Shown piece after piece: positions 16,153-24,867 of a stretch of 28,343 nucleotides of DNA (position 1 is the stretch's first letter; the number at the start of each line of letters is the position of its first letter). The DNA is from Helicobacteraceae bacterium (lineage in GTDB: Bacteria; Campylobacterota; Campylobacteria; Campylobacterales; SZUA-545). Made by a program: the position numbers and the translations under genes. The stretch covers positions 1 through 28,343 of the forward strand of contig JAISOU010000010.1 of NCBI GenBank assembly GCA_031275395.1, read 5' to 3'. The notes under the pieces are model-generated. The model was not told the DNA's origin. It was given only the letters and a program-made list of their open reading frames with translations, and made no database searches.

Positions 16153-17388
16153 TTATTTTTTTAAACCTGTTAGATCGGATTCTATTACGCGCTCAAGATC
16201 GGCTATGGCTAGAAGTTTATCGTAATAGTAGAGCGTGTAGCGTTCTTTTGCTCTCCATAGCGCCGCGTCCGCGTCGATCAGCTCGCTTGCGCTTGCGATC
16301 CGCTCGTTGAAGCGGTTTTGCGCGATCCGCAAGTTTTCTTCGGCAAGGCGCAAACTCGCTTTGGCGACCTCGAAGGCTTTTTCAGCGAGCAAAAACCGCT
16401 CGTCGGCGGAGGCTAATTGCAGTTCTAACGTTCGTTTTAGGTCGATCATACGGCTTTCAAGCGCCCTTTGCTCGTATAGCGCCGCTTCCCGATCGAAATA
16501 GGGCTTTATTACGCCCGGCAGTTGCCACGTCAGCGTTAATGTCGTTACCGTTTGATCGTCCATTCCGCTAAAACCGTCGTCGTATTTATATTTTTCTTTT
16601 GAAAATTGCAGATCCGCATAGGGCAAGGCGGGGCTTATAGCTTTAGTTTTTTGTTCTTTTTGCGCGTTAATTTGCGCCGTTAAACTCTTCAGTTCGCTAC
16701 GGTTTTTTTGCATAATAGCGCTTAGTTTTGCGCGATCAAACGCGGCGCGAATCGGCGGTTTCGGCGCGATTGGTTCGCCTAAAAGCGGCTGCGCGATCGC
16801 GTTTTGAAGCGTCAATCTCGCAACCTCTAGCGCGCTTTGCGCCTCTAACGCCGTTTGCTCGTTTTGTAGCGCTTCTAGCGCGATCGTATGGCGTTCGTAA
16901 TCGCCGATTAGCCCTTGATCGTAAAACGCCTGCGCGTCTTTAGCCTGTTTTTGCGCCGCCCGCCAACTCTCCTGCGCCGCCGCCAACGTGTCTTTGGCTT
17001 TCAAATAGCCGTAAAAGGCGTATTTTATCTCCAAAACGACGTCCGCTTTAGCCGCGTCAAACTCGAAACGCCTAGCCTCTTTCGTCCAGTTTGCCGCTCT
17101 TAAATCGGCGTAATCGCCAAGCCCCTTAAAGAGATTTAGATTTGCGTAAAGCCGCGTCGTTTGGCTCGCGCCGGAGGTTTTTATATCGCGATCGTAGCGG
17201 GTTTGCGACGCGCCGATCGTCGGAAAAAAGTTTGCTATCGCGCCGCTTTCTCTCTCGTCCGCCGCCTGAAACGAAGCCTGCGCCTGCGCGATCTTCGCGT
17301 GATTTTGCAGCGCTAAATCGATCGCTTCGTCTAGCGTAAGCGCGCTTAACGTAATAACAAAAAATAACGCCGTAAAAATCGCTTTCAT
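16153..17388 (-). CDS. TolC-family outer-membrane efflux channel
   Basis: The 411-residue protein has a signal peptide (about 1-16) followed at once by LTLDEAIDLALQNHAKIAQA, the normal start of mature TolC-family proteins. Two homologous halves of long amphipathic helices follow, with beta segments near 50-90 and 255-300. The helices end with NRFNERIASASELIDADAAL. It forms the trimeric channel that drains the RND pump encoded upstream. The ATG overlaps the preceding gene's TGA (ATGA), so its translation appears coupled to the unrecognised 250-residue gene rather than directly to the pump gene. It is the last gene of the minus-strand operon. Confidence 0.9.
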   Translation of the reverse strand: MKAIFTALFFVITLSALTLDEAIDLALQNHAKIAQAQASFQAADERESGAIANFFPTIGASQTRYDRDIKTSGASQTTRLYANLNLFKGLGDYADLRAANWTKEARRFEFDAAKADVVLEIKYAFYGYLKAKDTLAAAQESWRAAQKQAKDAQAFYDQGLIGDYERHTIALEALQNEQTALEAQSALEVARLTLQNAIAQPLLGEPIAPKPPIRAAFDRAKLSAIMQKNRSELKSLTAQINAQKEQKTKAISPALPYADLQFSKEKYKYDDGFSGMDDQTVTTLTLTWQLPGVIKPYFDREAALYEQRALESRMIDLKRTLELQLASADERFLLAEKAFEVAKASLRLAEENLRIAQNRFNERIASASELIDADAALWRAKERYTLYYYDKLLAIADLERVIESDLTGLKK

Positions 17389-18137
17389 ATACGAACCTTT
17401 ATTGTTTTCAAAATCGCTAATATGTCGTGTTTATGCGCCCGCGAAAGCATGCCAAATAACTTTATCATGCGTATAAAAACTATCGCGTTGTTTTCGTCAA
17501 TAATAAAAAAGGCGCTCTCTTTTGTTTTGGCGGTTCTTCCCAATAGCGGGACTTCGCTTTGCAATTTAGTAATAGGAAAACAAAGATATAGCATAGACAT
17601 AACCCCAACGGCGGACTGCTTTTCTTTTGTAATAATTTCGACCGTAATTTCACAATCGCTAAATTTATGGATAAGCAAAGGATATTCAACCGTAGATTTT
17701 TCAAATAATATATTATTTATGTTTTCCAACGTGGGATTGCTTCGTTTTATTTTAAGTTTATTTTCTAGCAGATTGTCATTATCGATAGAGTTAATATCGT
17801 CTTCAATAGATATTATATCTGGTTTTGATATTATATTCCATTTTGCGAGATAATATATATATTCCGATAGCTCATATAGGGCTTTTACTTTACCGTTTGC
17901 GCCCGTAAATATACAGCCTCTCAACGATGTAAGCTCTATTTTATCCTGATCATTTACAACCGCGTCGTAGCCAATTTGCCATTCAACATAATCGGTCATC
18001 ATGAAAGGTTCGCTCTTTGTTTTGATTGGCAAACCATATTCATACAGCATATTGCGTCGCTTAATTCTGACTTTACCAGTTGAGCTTGTAAGCGGTAATT
18101 CTACGTGTAATTTTTGGCTATGAGCATCAATTTGCAT
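17385..18137 (-). CDS. Unrecognised protein following the methyltransferase; candidate restriction endonuclease
   Basis: I do not recognise this 250-residue protein. It has no signal peptide or clear membrane helix and is rich in Ile, Lys, Asn and Asp. The frame is open to 18233, but ATG 18137 is preferred because AGGAAAAG lies just upstream and the overlap with the methyltransferase falls to 11 bases. It ends in ATGA overlap with the channel gene. Sitting directly after a gamma-type adenine methyltransferase, it is in the usual place of a cognate type II endonuclease. PD at 106-107 and ENK at 125-127 could be a PD-(D/E)xK site, but this is weak. The gene is clearly more AT-rich than its neighbours and I saw no GCGATCGC in it, suggesting later acquisition than the flanking genes. 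Confidence 0.65.
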   Translation of the reverse strand: MQIDAHSQKLHVELPLTSSTGKVRIKRRNMLYEYGLPIKTKSEPFMMTDYVEWQIGYDAVVNDQDKIELTSLRGCIFTGANGKVKALYELSEYIYYLAKWNIISKPDIISIEDDINSIDNDNLLENKLKIKRSNPTLENINNILFEKSTVEYPLLIHKFSDCEITVEIITKEKQSAVGVMSMLYLCFPITKLQSEVPLLGRTAKTKESAFFIIDENNAIVFIRMIKLFGMLSRAHKHDILAILKTIKVRI

Positions 18138-19275
18138 TTCTTTTCCTATTGAGCAATTCGTTAAAATATATTTGTACATCGGCTTTGGCGCGGCGCAAAA
18201 TATCAAGCGTAGGCGGTTCAATTTTATTACCAAAGATCTTGCGGTGTTTGGCGACGCTAAGCGCTCTAAACGATTCGCGCAAAAGCTCGAAACGCTCGCG
18301 GTCGATCGGAACGTCTAAATTACCCATATAATAGGGAAGGCGATCGGCGTAATCTTTGAAAATATCCACATAGCAGTAATAGTCCAACTTTTCTTCGCAA
18401 ATATGAACGGCGTTTGCGATCTCCTCTTTAATAAAAGTGCGCGATCGTTTTAACGCGTTAATATCGCGCATCGTGTAGAAAAGATATTTGCTATTTTTCT
18501 TTTTCTTATTGGGATATTTATCCAGATACGCGCCGATATAATCAAATTGCGCCATAGTAAAACTTTCTCCTTCTATCGCGTTAAAACGCCAATGATAAAT
18601 ATCGTCGTAACTCGTCCCGCGTTCGCTTTTTTGATATATTGCGATCAGCACGGGAAATCCGTTTAATTTTGACGCGTCGCAAAACTCTTGACTATTAAAT
18701 ATCAAAGCCTCTTTTAGCGCGTAATTTTTCATAAACGGTTTTAGCGCGTTAAAATTGGTTTTTTTGATCAGATACGAAAGAGGGTGCAAAACGGCGATAA
18801 AATCGGGGCGCAGGCGGTTAAATCCGAGTAAAGAGGATAATCCGAGATCGCGAGTTAATAGATCGCGGTCGATCTCGTACGCCATTTTCTTAACGCCGTT
18901 TTTTATTTGGGAGGTCAGATCGTTATACGGCGGATTTGCCACGATCAGAAGGCGATCGTTTTCGTTTATGCCGTAATTGGATCGCGAAACGTTTTTAAGC
19001 GCGTTGGCGTTCTTAAAACAAACAAAAGAAAACGCGTTTTTAGCGATCGCCGTCGCGCTTTCGTCTATATCCGCTCCGATAACCTTCTTTATTCGCTTAA
19101 CATATTCGCCCTCTAAAAGCGCGCCATAGCCGCAATTTGGCTCTAATAAAACGTCGATCTGATCGGGCGCGACAACCTTCGCAAGCGTTTCGTATAGCTT
19201 TTTTGCTATGCGTTTTGGCGTATAAAAACTACCTAAATTAGTTTTGGCGGCAAAGGATAGATGTTTTGCGCTCAC
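18127..19275 (-). CDS. N6-adenine-specific DNA methyltransferase
   Basis: The 382-residue enzyme should transfer a methyl group from S-adenosylmethionine to adenine in a specific DNA site. Motif X is LGSFYTPKRIA (14-24), motif I LLEPNCGYGALLEG (43-56), and the catalytic motif IV is NPPY (114-117). The order X-I-IV with NPPY is that of gamma-class N6-adenine methyltransferases. The target-recognition region is probably in the C-terminal half; the site is not predictable. An ATG at 19302 lies 31 bases inside the pump gene and lacks a ribosome binding site. GTG at 19275 overlaps the pump's TGA as GTGA and leaves all motifs intact, so I chose it. It overlaps the next gene by 11 bases. The gene contains GCGATCGC (near 19042) and looks better matched to host composition than its partner. 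Confidence 0.85.
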   Translation of the reverse strand: MSAKHLSFAAKTNLGSFYTPKRIAKKLYETLAKVVAPDQIDVLLEPNCGYGALLEGEYVKRIKKVIGADIDESATAIAKNAFSFVCFKNANALKNVSRSNYGINENDRLLIVANPPYNDLTSQIKNGVKKMAYEIDRDLLTRDLGLSSLLGFNRLRPDFIAVLHPLSYLIKKTNFNALKPFMKNYALKEALIFNSQEFCDASKLNGFPVLIAIYQKSERGTSYDDIYHWRFNAIEGESFTMAQFDYIGAYLDKYPNKKKKNSKYLFYTMRDINALKRSRTFIKEEIANAVHICEEKLDYYCYVDIFKDYADRLPYYMGNLDVPIDRERFELLRESFRALSVAKHRKIFGNKIEPPTLDILRRAKADVQIYFNELLNRKRNAN

Positions 19276-22200
19276 TCTTCGAACTTTCGCGGTTTTTCCC
19301 ATTTGATTACATAGATTAAAAGCGCGGGTATAGCAAAGACGGTAAAGATCGTAGATACCATTAAGCCGCCCGTGATCACGCTTCCAAGTCCGCGATACAT
19401 TTCGCTACCCGGCCCGGGCGCTAAAACGAGAGGCGACATACCGCAAACCGACGTTAAAGCGCTCATATAGATCGGGCGCAATCTCGTTCGCACAGATTCT
19501 TTAATCGCTTCAATATGCCCCATTGCGTCGTTGCGGATAAAATTAAGGCTTTGATGAACGATCAAAATCGCGTTATTAACCACGATCCCAACCAGAATAA
19601 TAAAGCCTAGCATTGTAAGAATATCAAACGGCTGCGGGGCGATAAACCAATTTGTCATTTTTAATCCAAAAAAGCCGCCGGCGGTAGCGAGAGGAACTGT
19701 GAAAAGTATAATTAACGGATAGATAAAGTTTCCAAACAACGCGCTCATCAATAAGTAGGTGATAAAAACCGCCAAAATAAAGTTCCATTTCAGCGCGTCG
19801 ACAGTCGCGATCAGTTTATCCGCCGTCCCGCTTAACCGAACCTCGATCTTGTCGTTGCCCGCCAATACGCGCGGCGTAATTTCGTCGATCTGTTCCATAG
19901 CCTCTTGGATCGTAATGTCGCGCGGCGGCGAAACCTGAAGCGTGATTGTGCGTCTGCCCTGAAAGTGGCGAATCTCGGTGATCCCCTGCCCGAGTTTGAC
20001 CTCTCCAAGCTCGCTAAGAGGCACAATCTGCCCTTTTGGCGTGGCGATCGGCGATTTACCCAAATCTTCGGGCGCGGCGATCGCGCTCTCTTTAGCGCGC
20101 AAGATCAGATCGATCTTTTTTATGCCGCTTCCTTGATATTCGCTTACTTTTCGCCCGTCTAGCAACACGTCGGCGGCGATTCCAAGCGATCTGGCGTCCA
20201 TTCCGACGGCTTTTAGGCGATCGCTTCGCGGCGCGATTGTAACTTCGGGATATATTAGCTCGATCGCCGGCACGGGGCGAACCTGCGATCCGCTCATGCC
20301 GTCGCTAATCGCGTTCATTAGCCGTTCGGCGTAGTCGGCGATCTCGTCTAACGTTTCGGCGGTTACGTCGACGTTCACCGAGCGGCTCGATCCCATACCG
20401 CGCTCAAAAACGCCTGCCTGCTTTGTAATCGCCCTAACGCCCGGAAAGCTATTGACGATCGGGCGCAAAAGGGGTATTAGCTCGCTTGCGCGGTCGATTT
20501 GCACGGCGCTTACGCCCATAAACATCCACGATCCGCCGTGGTTAAAAAACGCTCTGGCTATCTGCGGATAGCCCTCTTTCTCCTCTTTTGTATAGGGCAT
20601 AATTTTTTCAAAGATCGCGTCTCCGATATGCCTTGATTCCGCATAAGATAAACCGGGCGGCAGAACAAACATATTTTGCACAAGATTTTGGTTTCCTTCG
20701 GGTAGATATTCCATTTTAGGAAACGTAACCCAAGTAAAAACGACGACGATAAAAGTAAGAAGGCCGATCGTCCCAAAACGGGTAAGATGATTTTTCATAA
20801 CGAACCCAAGCAAGCCCATAAAAAAATCGCGCAAAAACGTTCCCAAAACGCCTATCTTTGCCGCGATTCCCAAAGGGTTATGTTCTTTAACTTTTGTCAT
20901 TCTCATCATCTGCCGCCAGAGCATAGGGATCGCCAACACCGATATAGCTAAAGAAAAGGCTATCGCGGCGGTAACGGCGATCGCAATATCCTTAAATAGT
21001 TGTCCCGCTTCATCTTCCAAAAAGATAATCGGAGCAAAAACCGCGATCGTAGTTAAAGCGGAGATAATTAAAGCGCCCCAAACCTCTAAAGTCCCGTCGT
21101 ACGCGGCGGCAAGAAACGGTTTGCCCATACGCTTATGACGATCGATATTTTCTAGCACGACAATCGCGCTATCCACTAGCATACCCACCGCAAAACTAAT
21201 GCCGGCTAGAGAGATAATGTTTAACGATCGCCCCGTAGCGTTTAGGATAATAAAAGTTCCGATCACGCTTAAAGGAATAGCGATCGAAACGACTAGCGTC
21301 GGCGTGATCGATCTTAAGAAAATCAACAGCACTATCACCGCCAATACGGCGCCAAAAATGATGTTTTGTTTAACAAGATCGATCGCGCCCAAAATATACG
21401 GGCGCTGATCGTAATTCCACACGATCTCTATGCCGTTGTCTTTCAAAATCGTTTTATTTAATCTTTCAACCGTTTCTTCGACTTTATTGGTCATTTCGAC
21501 AACGTTCGTTCCCGCTTCGGGTCTAACGCCGATCGCCAAGCCCGATTTGCCCATAAATATCGCTCCGCCCGTCTTTTTTGCGTTTCCAAGCTCGATCGTC
21601 GCCACGTCTTTTAGCAAAACGCGCTTGCGCCCGTCGGAAAGCAGAATCGTTTCGCCCGCGCTTTCGGGCGTTTGATATTTCGCGGCGGTGCGAACGCGAT
21701 AAGATCGCCTGCCCAGATCTAGCGTCCCTGCGGATACGTCGATATTTTCGCCGCCAATGGCGTTAATTACGCTATCGATCGTCAGTCCCATCGCCGCAAG
21801 GCGCATAGGGTCGATCGTGATATGAATCTCGTCGTTGATCCCGCCCCTAGTCGTCAGCTCGCTAACGCCCTGTATGCGCTCGAATTGCTCGGTGATCTTA
21901 TCTTCTAAAAAAGTCTGATAGGTCGCAATGTCGCGATCGTTTCCCTCTAACGTTTGAACCATCATCCAGATCACTACGGGGACGGTTTCGCCCGTAGCGC
22001 GAAGCACGGGCTTATCCACGTTGTCGGGGTAGTTTCGCACCTCGCTTAGTTTATTTGAAGTATCCAGCAAAGCTTTTTGCAGATTTGTTCCGAGTTTGAA
22101 GCGAAGCGTAATGCGCCCGCTTCCCGTGCTTGAAGAGCTTTCATACTCCTCTAGGTTTTCTATATTTTTCAAGACTTTTTCCTGCGGCTCTACGACCTCG

Positions 22201-22382
22201 CTTTCAATCTCGTAGGGCGTAGCGCCGCTCCAGCGCGTAATAACGGATATTTCGGGACGGCTAACGTCGGGCGTAAGTTGATAGGGTAGGCGCGTTAGGC
22301 TTATTACGCCGAAAAGCACGATAAGAATCAGTCCTACCGTGATCGCTACGGGTTTTGAAATGGCAAACTTGACAATATCCAT
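19272..22382 (-). CDS. RND-family efflux pump inner-membrane transporter (AcrB/HAE1 type)
   Basis: The 1036-residue protein matches full-length AcrB-type pumps: twelve membrane helices and two large periplasmic loops, working as a proton-driven trimer. The N-terminus MDIVKFAISKPVAITVGLIL is typical. The TM4 motif reads GMLVDSAIVVLENIDRH (about 400): the first Asp of AcrB's Asp407-Asp408 pair is kept and the second is Ser, as in some other RND branches. GPGSEMYRGLGSVITGG marks the C-terminal conserved loop. ATG 22382 shares one base with the adaptor stop codon (TGATG). The stop overlaps the methyltransferase GTG. Substrates cannot be predicted; multidrug or bile-type export is inference from the family. 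Confidence 0.93.
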   Translation of the reverse strand: MDIVKFAISKPVAITVGLILIVLFGVISLTRLPYQLTPDVSRPEISVITRWSGATPYEIESEVVEPQEKVLKNIENLEEYESSSSTGSGRITLRFKLGTNLQKALLDTSNKLSEVRNYPDNVDKPVLRATGETVPVVIWMMVQTLEGNDRDIATYQTFLEDKITEQFERIQGVSELTTRGGINDEIHITIDPMRLAAMGLTIDSVINAIGGENIDVSAGTLDLGRRSYRVRTAAKYQTPESAGETILLSDGRKRVLLKDVATIELGNAKKTGGAIFMGKSGLAIGVRPEAGTNVVEMTNKVEETVERLNKTILKDNGIEIVWNYDQRPYILGAIDLVKQNIIFGAVLAVIVLLIFLRSITPTLVVSIAIPLSVIGTFIILNATGRSLNIISLAGISFAVGMLVDSAIVVLENIDRHKRMGKPFLAAAYDGTLEVWGALIISALTTIAVFAPIIFLEDEAGQLFKDIAIAVTAAIAFSLAISVLAIPMLWRQMMRMTKVKEHNPLGIAAKIGVLGTFLRDFFMGLLGFVMKNHLTRFGTIGLLTFIVVVFTWVTFPKMEYLPEGNQNLVQNMFVLPPGLSYAESRHIGDAIFEKIMPYTKEEKEGYPQIARAFFNHGGSWMFMGVSAVQIDRASELIPLLRPIVNSFPGVRAITKQAGVFERGMGSSRSVNVDVTAETLDEIADYAERLMNAISDGMSGSQVRPVPAIELIYPEVTIAPRSDRLKAVGMDARSLGIAADVLLDGRKVSEYQGSGIKKIDLILRAKESAIAAPEDLGKSPIATPKGQIVPLSELGEVKLGQGITEIRHFQGRRTITLQVSPPRDITIQEAMEQIDEITPRVLAGNDKIEVRLSGTADKLIATVDALKWNFILAVFITYLLMSALFGNFIYPLIILFTVPLATAGGFFGLKMTNWFIAPQPFDILTMLGFIILVGIVVNNAILIVHQSLNFIRNDAMGHIEAIKESVRTRLRPIYMSALTSVCGMSPLVLAPGPGSEMYRGLGSVITGGLMVSTIFTVFAIPALLIYVIKWEKPRKFEE

Positions 22383-23410
22383 CAGAGCGGTTTCACGGGT
22401 TGGTTGGGCATAATCCGTTCGTTGCCTTTGACGATCGCCTGCATTCCCGCTTTAAGCGTCGCCGATCGCAAAGCCGCGTTTTGTCCGTCGTAGCCCAAAA
22501 TCTCCACGTTTGCCATCTGCGCCACGCCGTTTTCTATATAAAAGACGATGTCGCCGCCAAAGCGGTTGATCACCGCGTCGCGGTTGATCAGAAGGGCGTT
22601 TTCATTTGCCCGCGCCGCGATTTTCAGCGTCGCCTCCATACCCTCTAAAAGTTTCTCGCTCGGCTTTTCAAAGGCGACGCGGGTCAAAAACAGGCGCGAG
22701 CTTGGATCGCCTCTTGGCGATACGCCCGCGATTTTGGCGTCGTAATCTTTGCCCAAAACGTTCACGCCGACCTTTGTTCCTACGCCGATACGATCGATTG
22801 TCGTAGCGGGCAGATAGACGGCAAGCTCGATGCTATCGGTTTTGGCTAAACTGATCACGCTTGATCCCGCGCTAACATAATCGCCCACGCTAACGTGTTT
22901 TTCCACCACTACGCCGTCGAAGGGGGCGCGAATGGAGCGCTTTTGCCTCTCGATCTCTAGCGCTTTTAACTGCGCGGCTAAGGTTTCGCTTTGCGCGGCT
23001 AACTCTTGAGCTTTTAATCGGAATTGTTCGTAAGTTTGCTCGCTGACGCTATTTTGATCGAGCAGGGTTTTGTAGCGTTTGGCGTCCCTTGACGCCTGTT
23101 CGTCGCTCGCTTTTGACTTTTTGAGTTCGGCGGCTTTAGCGGCGATATTGGCGGATAATATCGCTATGTCCTGCGTGGCTAAAACGTCGCCCGCTTTGAC
23201 GCGATCGCCCGTATCTACGGCGATCGTTTCAAGAACCGCCGCGCTTTGAGCGGATAATTTTGCCAACGTGGCGTAGCGCAAACTGCCCACATACGTTTCG
23301 CTGGGACGGATTGCGCCATTGATAACCGACGCGGTTACGACGGGCGCCGCCGCCTCTGCGGCAAAAAGCGGCGCGAGAGTAAGAACCAAAAACGCAAAAA
23401 ACCTAATCAT
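22382..23410 (-). CDS. RND efflux periplasmic adaptor (membrane fusion protein)
   Basis: The 342-residue adaptor bridges pump and outer-membrane channel. It has a signal peptide (about 1-20) with no lipobox, then the lipoyl-type half motif TIAVDTGDRVKAGDVLATQD (about 62-81). A coiled-coil hairpin follows (about 95-150). The second lipoyl half is RAPFDGVVVEKHVSVGDYV (about 162-180), then a beta-barrel with GTKVGVNVLGKDYDAKIAGV. It is short for the family but complete. AAGGA lies 8 bases before ATG 23410. It is the first gene of a five-gene minus-strand unit (adaptor, pump, methyltransferase, unknown, channel). Confidence 0.9.
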   Translation of the reverse strand: MIRFFAFLVLTLAPLFAAEAAAPVVTASVINGAIRPSETYVGSLRYATLAKLSAQSAAVLETIAVDTGDRVKAGDVLATQDIAILSANIAAKAAELKKSKASDEQASRDAKRYKTLLDQNSVSEQTYEQFRLKAQELAAQSETLAAQLKALEIERQKRSIRAPFDGVVVEKHVSVGDYVSAGSSVISLAKTDSIELAVYLPATTIDRIGVGTKVGVNVLGKDYDAKIAGVSPRGDPSSRLFLTRVAFEKPSEKLLEGMEATLKIAARANENALLINRDAVINRFGGDIVFYIENGVAQMANVEILGYDGQNAALRSATLKAGMQAIVKGNERIMPNQPVKPL

Positions 23411-23597
23411 TTCATCGATCCTTATTTAGGCGAAAGATTATCAAAAATAATCTGTGAAGCCTCCGTGAAAATCTGACCTCCGTAAAATGATTGTAAAAGT
23501 TTTTGCCCTTCGCCAAACCTGGTCGTTTTCTTCTGTTGAACGCGAAAAATAAAGAGAAACGATCGGAAACGCTTTTTTTGGAAACCGCAAATTGAAA

Positions 23598-23732
23598 TTA
23601 ACCTTTGCCCGCCGCGACGTCCAAAACTTCGCGCGCTGGTTGAATTAGCGCGTTTTCGTATTGGCGGCGCCACTCGTTTGCGAAGGCGATAGGCAAGGAT
23701 TTATTGGGATTGGTTAAAAAATGGATTGGTAT
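23598..23732 (-). pseudogene. Possible 3' remnant of a lost gene
   Basis: A 44-codon frame between two stops reads like real protein: HFLTNPNKSLPIAFANEWRR, then QYENALIQPAREVLDVAAGK. It has no start codon near its left end and a TAA just upstream (23733-23735). I do not recognise the family. It lies between the efflux adaptor and the TPR pseudogene and overlaps the TPR promoter. A longer minus frame at 23422-23673 reads the same DNA in another phase and looks less protein-like. The remaining spacer (23411-23597) shows nothing I can name. Confidence 0.3.
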
Positions 23733-23754
23733 TTAATTTAAGGGTTGATATAAT
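23726..23754 (+). promoter_or_regulatory. Sigma-70 promoter of the TPR gene
   Basis: TTGGTA (23726-23731) and a perfect TATAAT (23749-23754) are separated by 17 bases. The ATG of the TPR gene is at 23797, with AAGGAG at 23784-23789. Confidence 0.6.
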
Positions 23755-24005
23755 CCGCATTTAGCCTGAACTTGAAATTAGACAAGGAGCTAGGTTATGC
23801 CAAACTATAATCAGCCAAATGTAAGCGAGATATTAGATCGCGCAAAAATAGCTTTGGATAATGAAAATTATCAAGAAGCCATAAGGCTTACGGTGAAGCG
23901 CTTAAACTCGATCCAAACTATGCGAGCGCCTACTACAATCGCGGACTCGCTTACTTAAAATTAGGCGATACTGGCAAAGCGATCGAAGATTACAATCAAG
24001 CGCTA

Positions 24006-24119
24006 GAGATCGATCCAGACTATGCGAGCGCTTACTTCAATCGCAGGATCGTTTATCATCATTTAGGCGATTACTCCAAAGCGATCGCGGATTTCGCGCA
24101 AACGATCAAAATCGATCCA
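24006..24119 (+). repeat. 114-base internal direct repeat, copy 1
   Basis: This stretch, starting GAGATCGATCCAGAC, matches 24413-24526 with a single visible mismatch (CATCAT versus CATAAT). It encodes one full TPR unit plus part of the next. Confidence 0.8.
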
Positions 24120-24412
24120 AACGATGCCTACGCTTACAATAACCGCGCAAACGCTTATGAAAAATTAGGCGATACAGGCAAAGCGATCGCGGATTTTAAT
24201 CAAGCGATTAAGATCGATCCAAACGACGCCGACGCTTACTTCAATCGAGGGATCGCTTACGATAATTTAGGCGATTACTCTAAAGCGCTCGCCGATTATA
24301 CGCAAGCGATCGAGATCGATCCAGACTATGCCAACGCTTACAATAACCGCGGACTTGCTTACGACAATTTGGGCGATACCAGAAAGCGATTGCCGATTAC
24401 AATCAAGCGATC

Positions 24413-24526
24413 GAGATCGATCCAGACTATGCGAGCGCTTACTTCAATCGCAGGATCGTTTATCATAATTTAGGCGATTACTCCAAAGCGATCGCGGATT
24501 TCGCGCAAACGATCAAAATCGATCCA
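24413..24526 (+). repeat. 114-base internal direct repeat, copy 2
   Basis: This is the second copy of the TPR-unit duplication at 24006-24119. Other TPR units in the same gene are noticeably less alike, so this is a recent duplication or gene conversion. The copies start 407 bases apart (one or two bases short of four TPR units of 102 bases, because of the one-base loss). Confidence 0.8.
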
Positions 24527-24538
24527 GACGATACGGAC

Positions 24539-24625
24539 GCTTACAATAATCGCGCCTTTGCTTACGCAGAACAAGGAAACTACAAACAAGCGACGCAAGA
24601 CGCAAGAAAAGCGCGCGAATTAGGC
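24539..24625 (+). repeat. 87-base inverted repeat, left copy
   Basis: This segment of the TPR pseudogene 3' end is repeated in inverted orientation at 27563-27649 with one mismatch. The pair brackets dcd-accB-accC. Confidence 0.85.
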
Positions 24626-24867
24626 GATTGTAAAGTATTGCAGTATCTCGGGCAAGAAAAACTATTGCGCGATTAAAAAACGAGAGAACAATATGCGAAC
24701 GTTGTTGGATAAAAAGGGGCGCGAAGAACGAGATTTTTAATAGATAGCGGCGGGGCTAGTATGAGAGTGGGTTTGTCGGCAAAAGGTCGCGTTTATACGT
24801 CGCCGTTGCAAATCGATCGGCGGTTAATAGCGCGATCGGCAAAATGTAAGCTCGATCGCGCTAAAAC

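Larger units (their letters stand above)
23797..24676 (+). pseudogene. Tetratricopeptide-repeat protein gene with two frameshifts
   Basis: The frame opens with ATG 23797 and ENYQEAI, but shifts near 23885. The expected YGEALKLDPNYASAYYNRGL continues in the next frame. A second shift near 24382 moves to the third frame, which runs to TAA 24674-24676 and ends YLGQEKLLRD. Each shift fits a one-base loss. Repaired, the product would be about 293 residues with seven 34-residue TPR units (pattern A-x-EIDPDYASAYFNRGLAY-x-LGD) and no signal peptide. Promoter and ribosome binding site are intact. As written, only a 53-residue peptide is made. Neither site is a long homopolymer, so phase variation is unlikely. 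Assembly error cannot be excluded from sequence alone. Confidence 0.8.

Noticed and set aside
23422-23673. 83-codon minus-strand frame upstream of the efflux adaptor
   Set aside because: It is rich in Arg/Phe/Gln and reads the same DNA as the more protein-like remnant at 23598-23732 in another phase.
23797-24676. Regularly spaced direct repeats suggestive of a CRISPR array
   Set aside because: The period is 102 bases and translates to 34-residue TPR units; there are no unique spacers.
24693-24830. Two tiny plus-strand frames after the TPR pseudogene
   Set aside because: They are 15 and about 20 codons with no family signal; probably remnants or chance.
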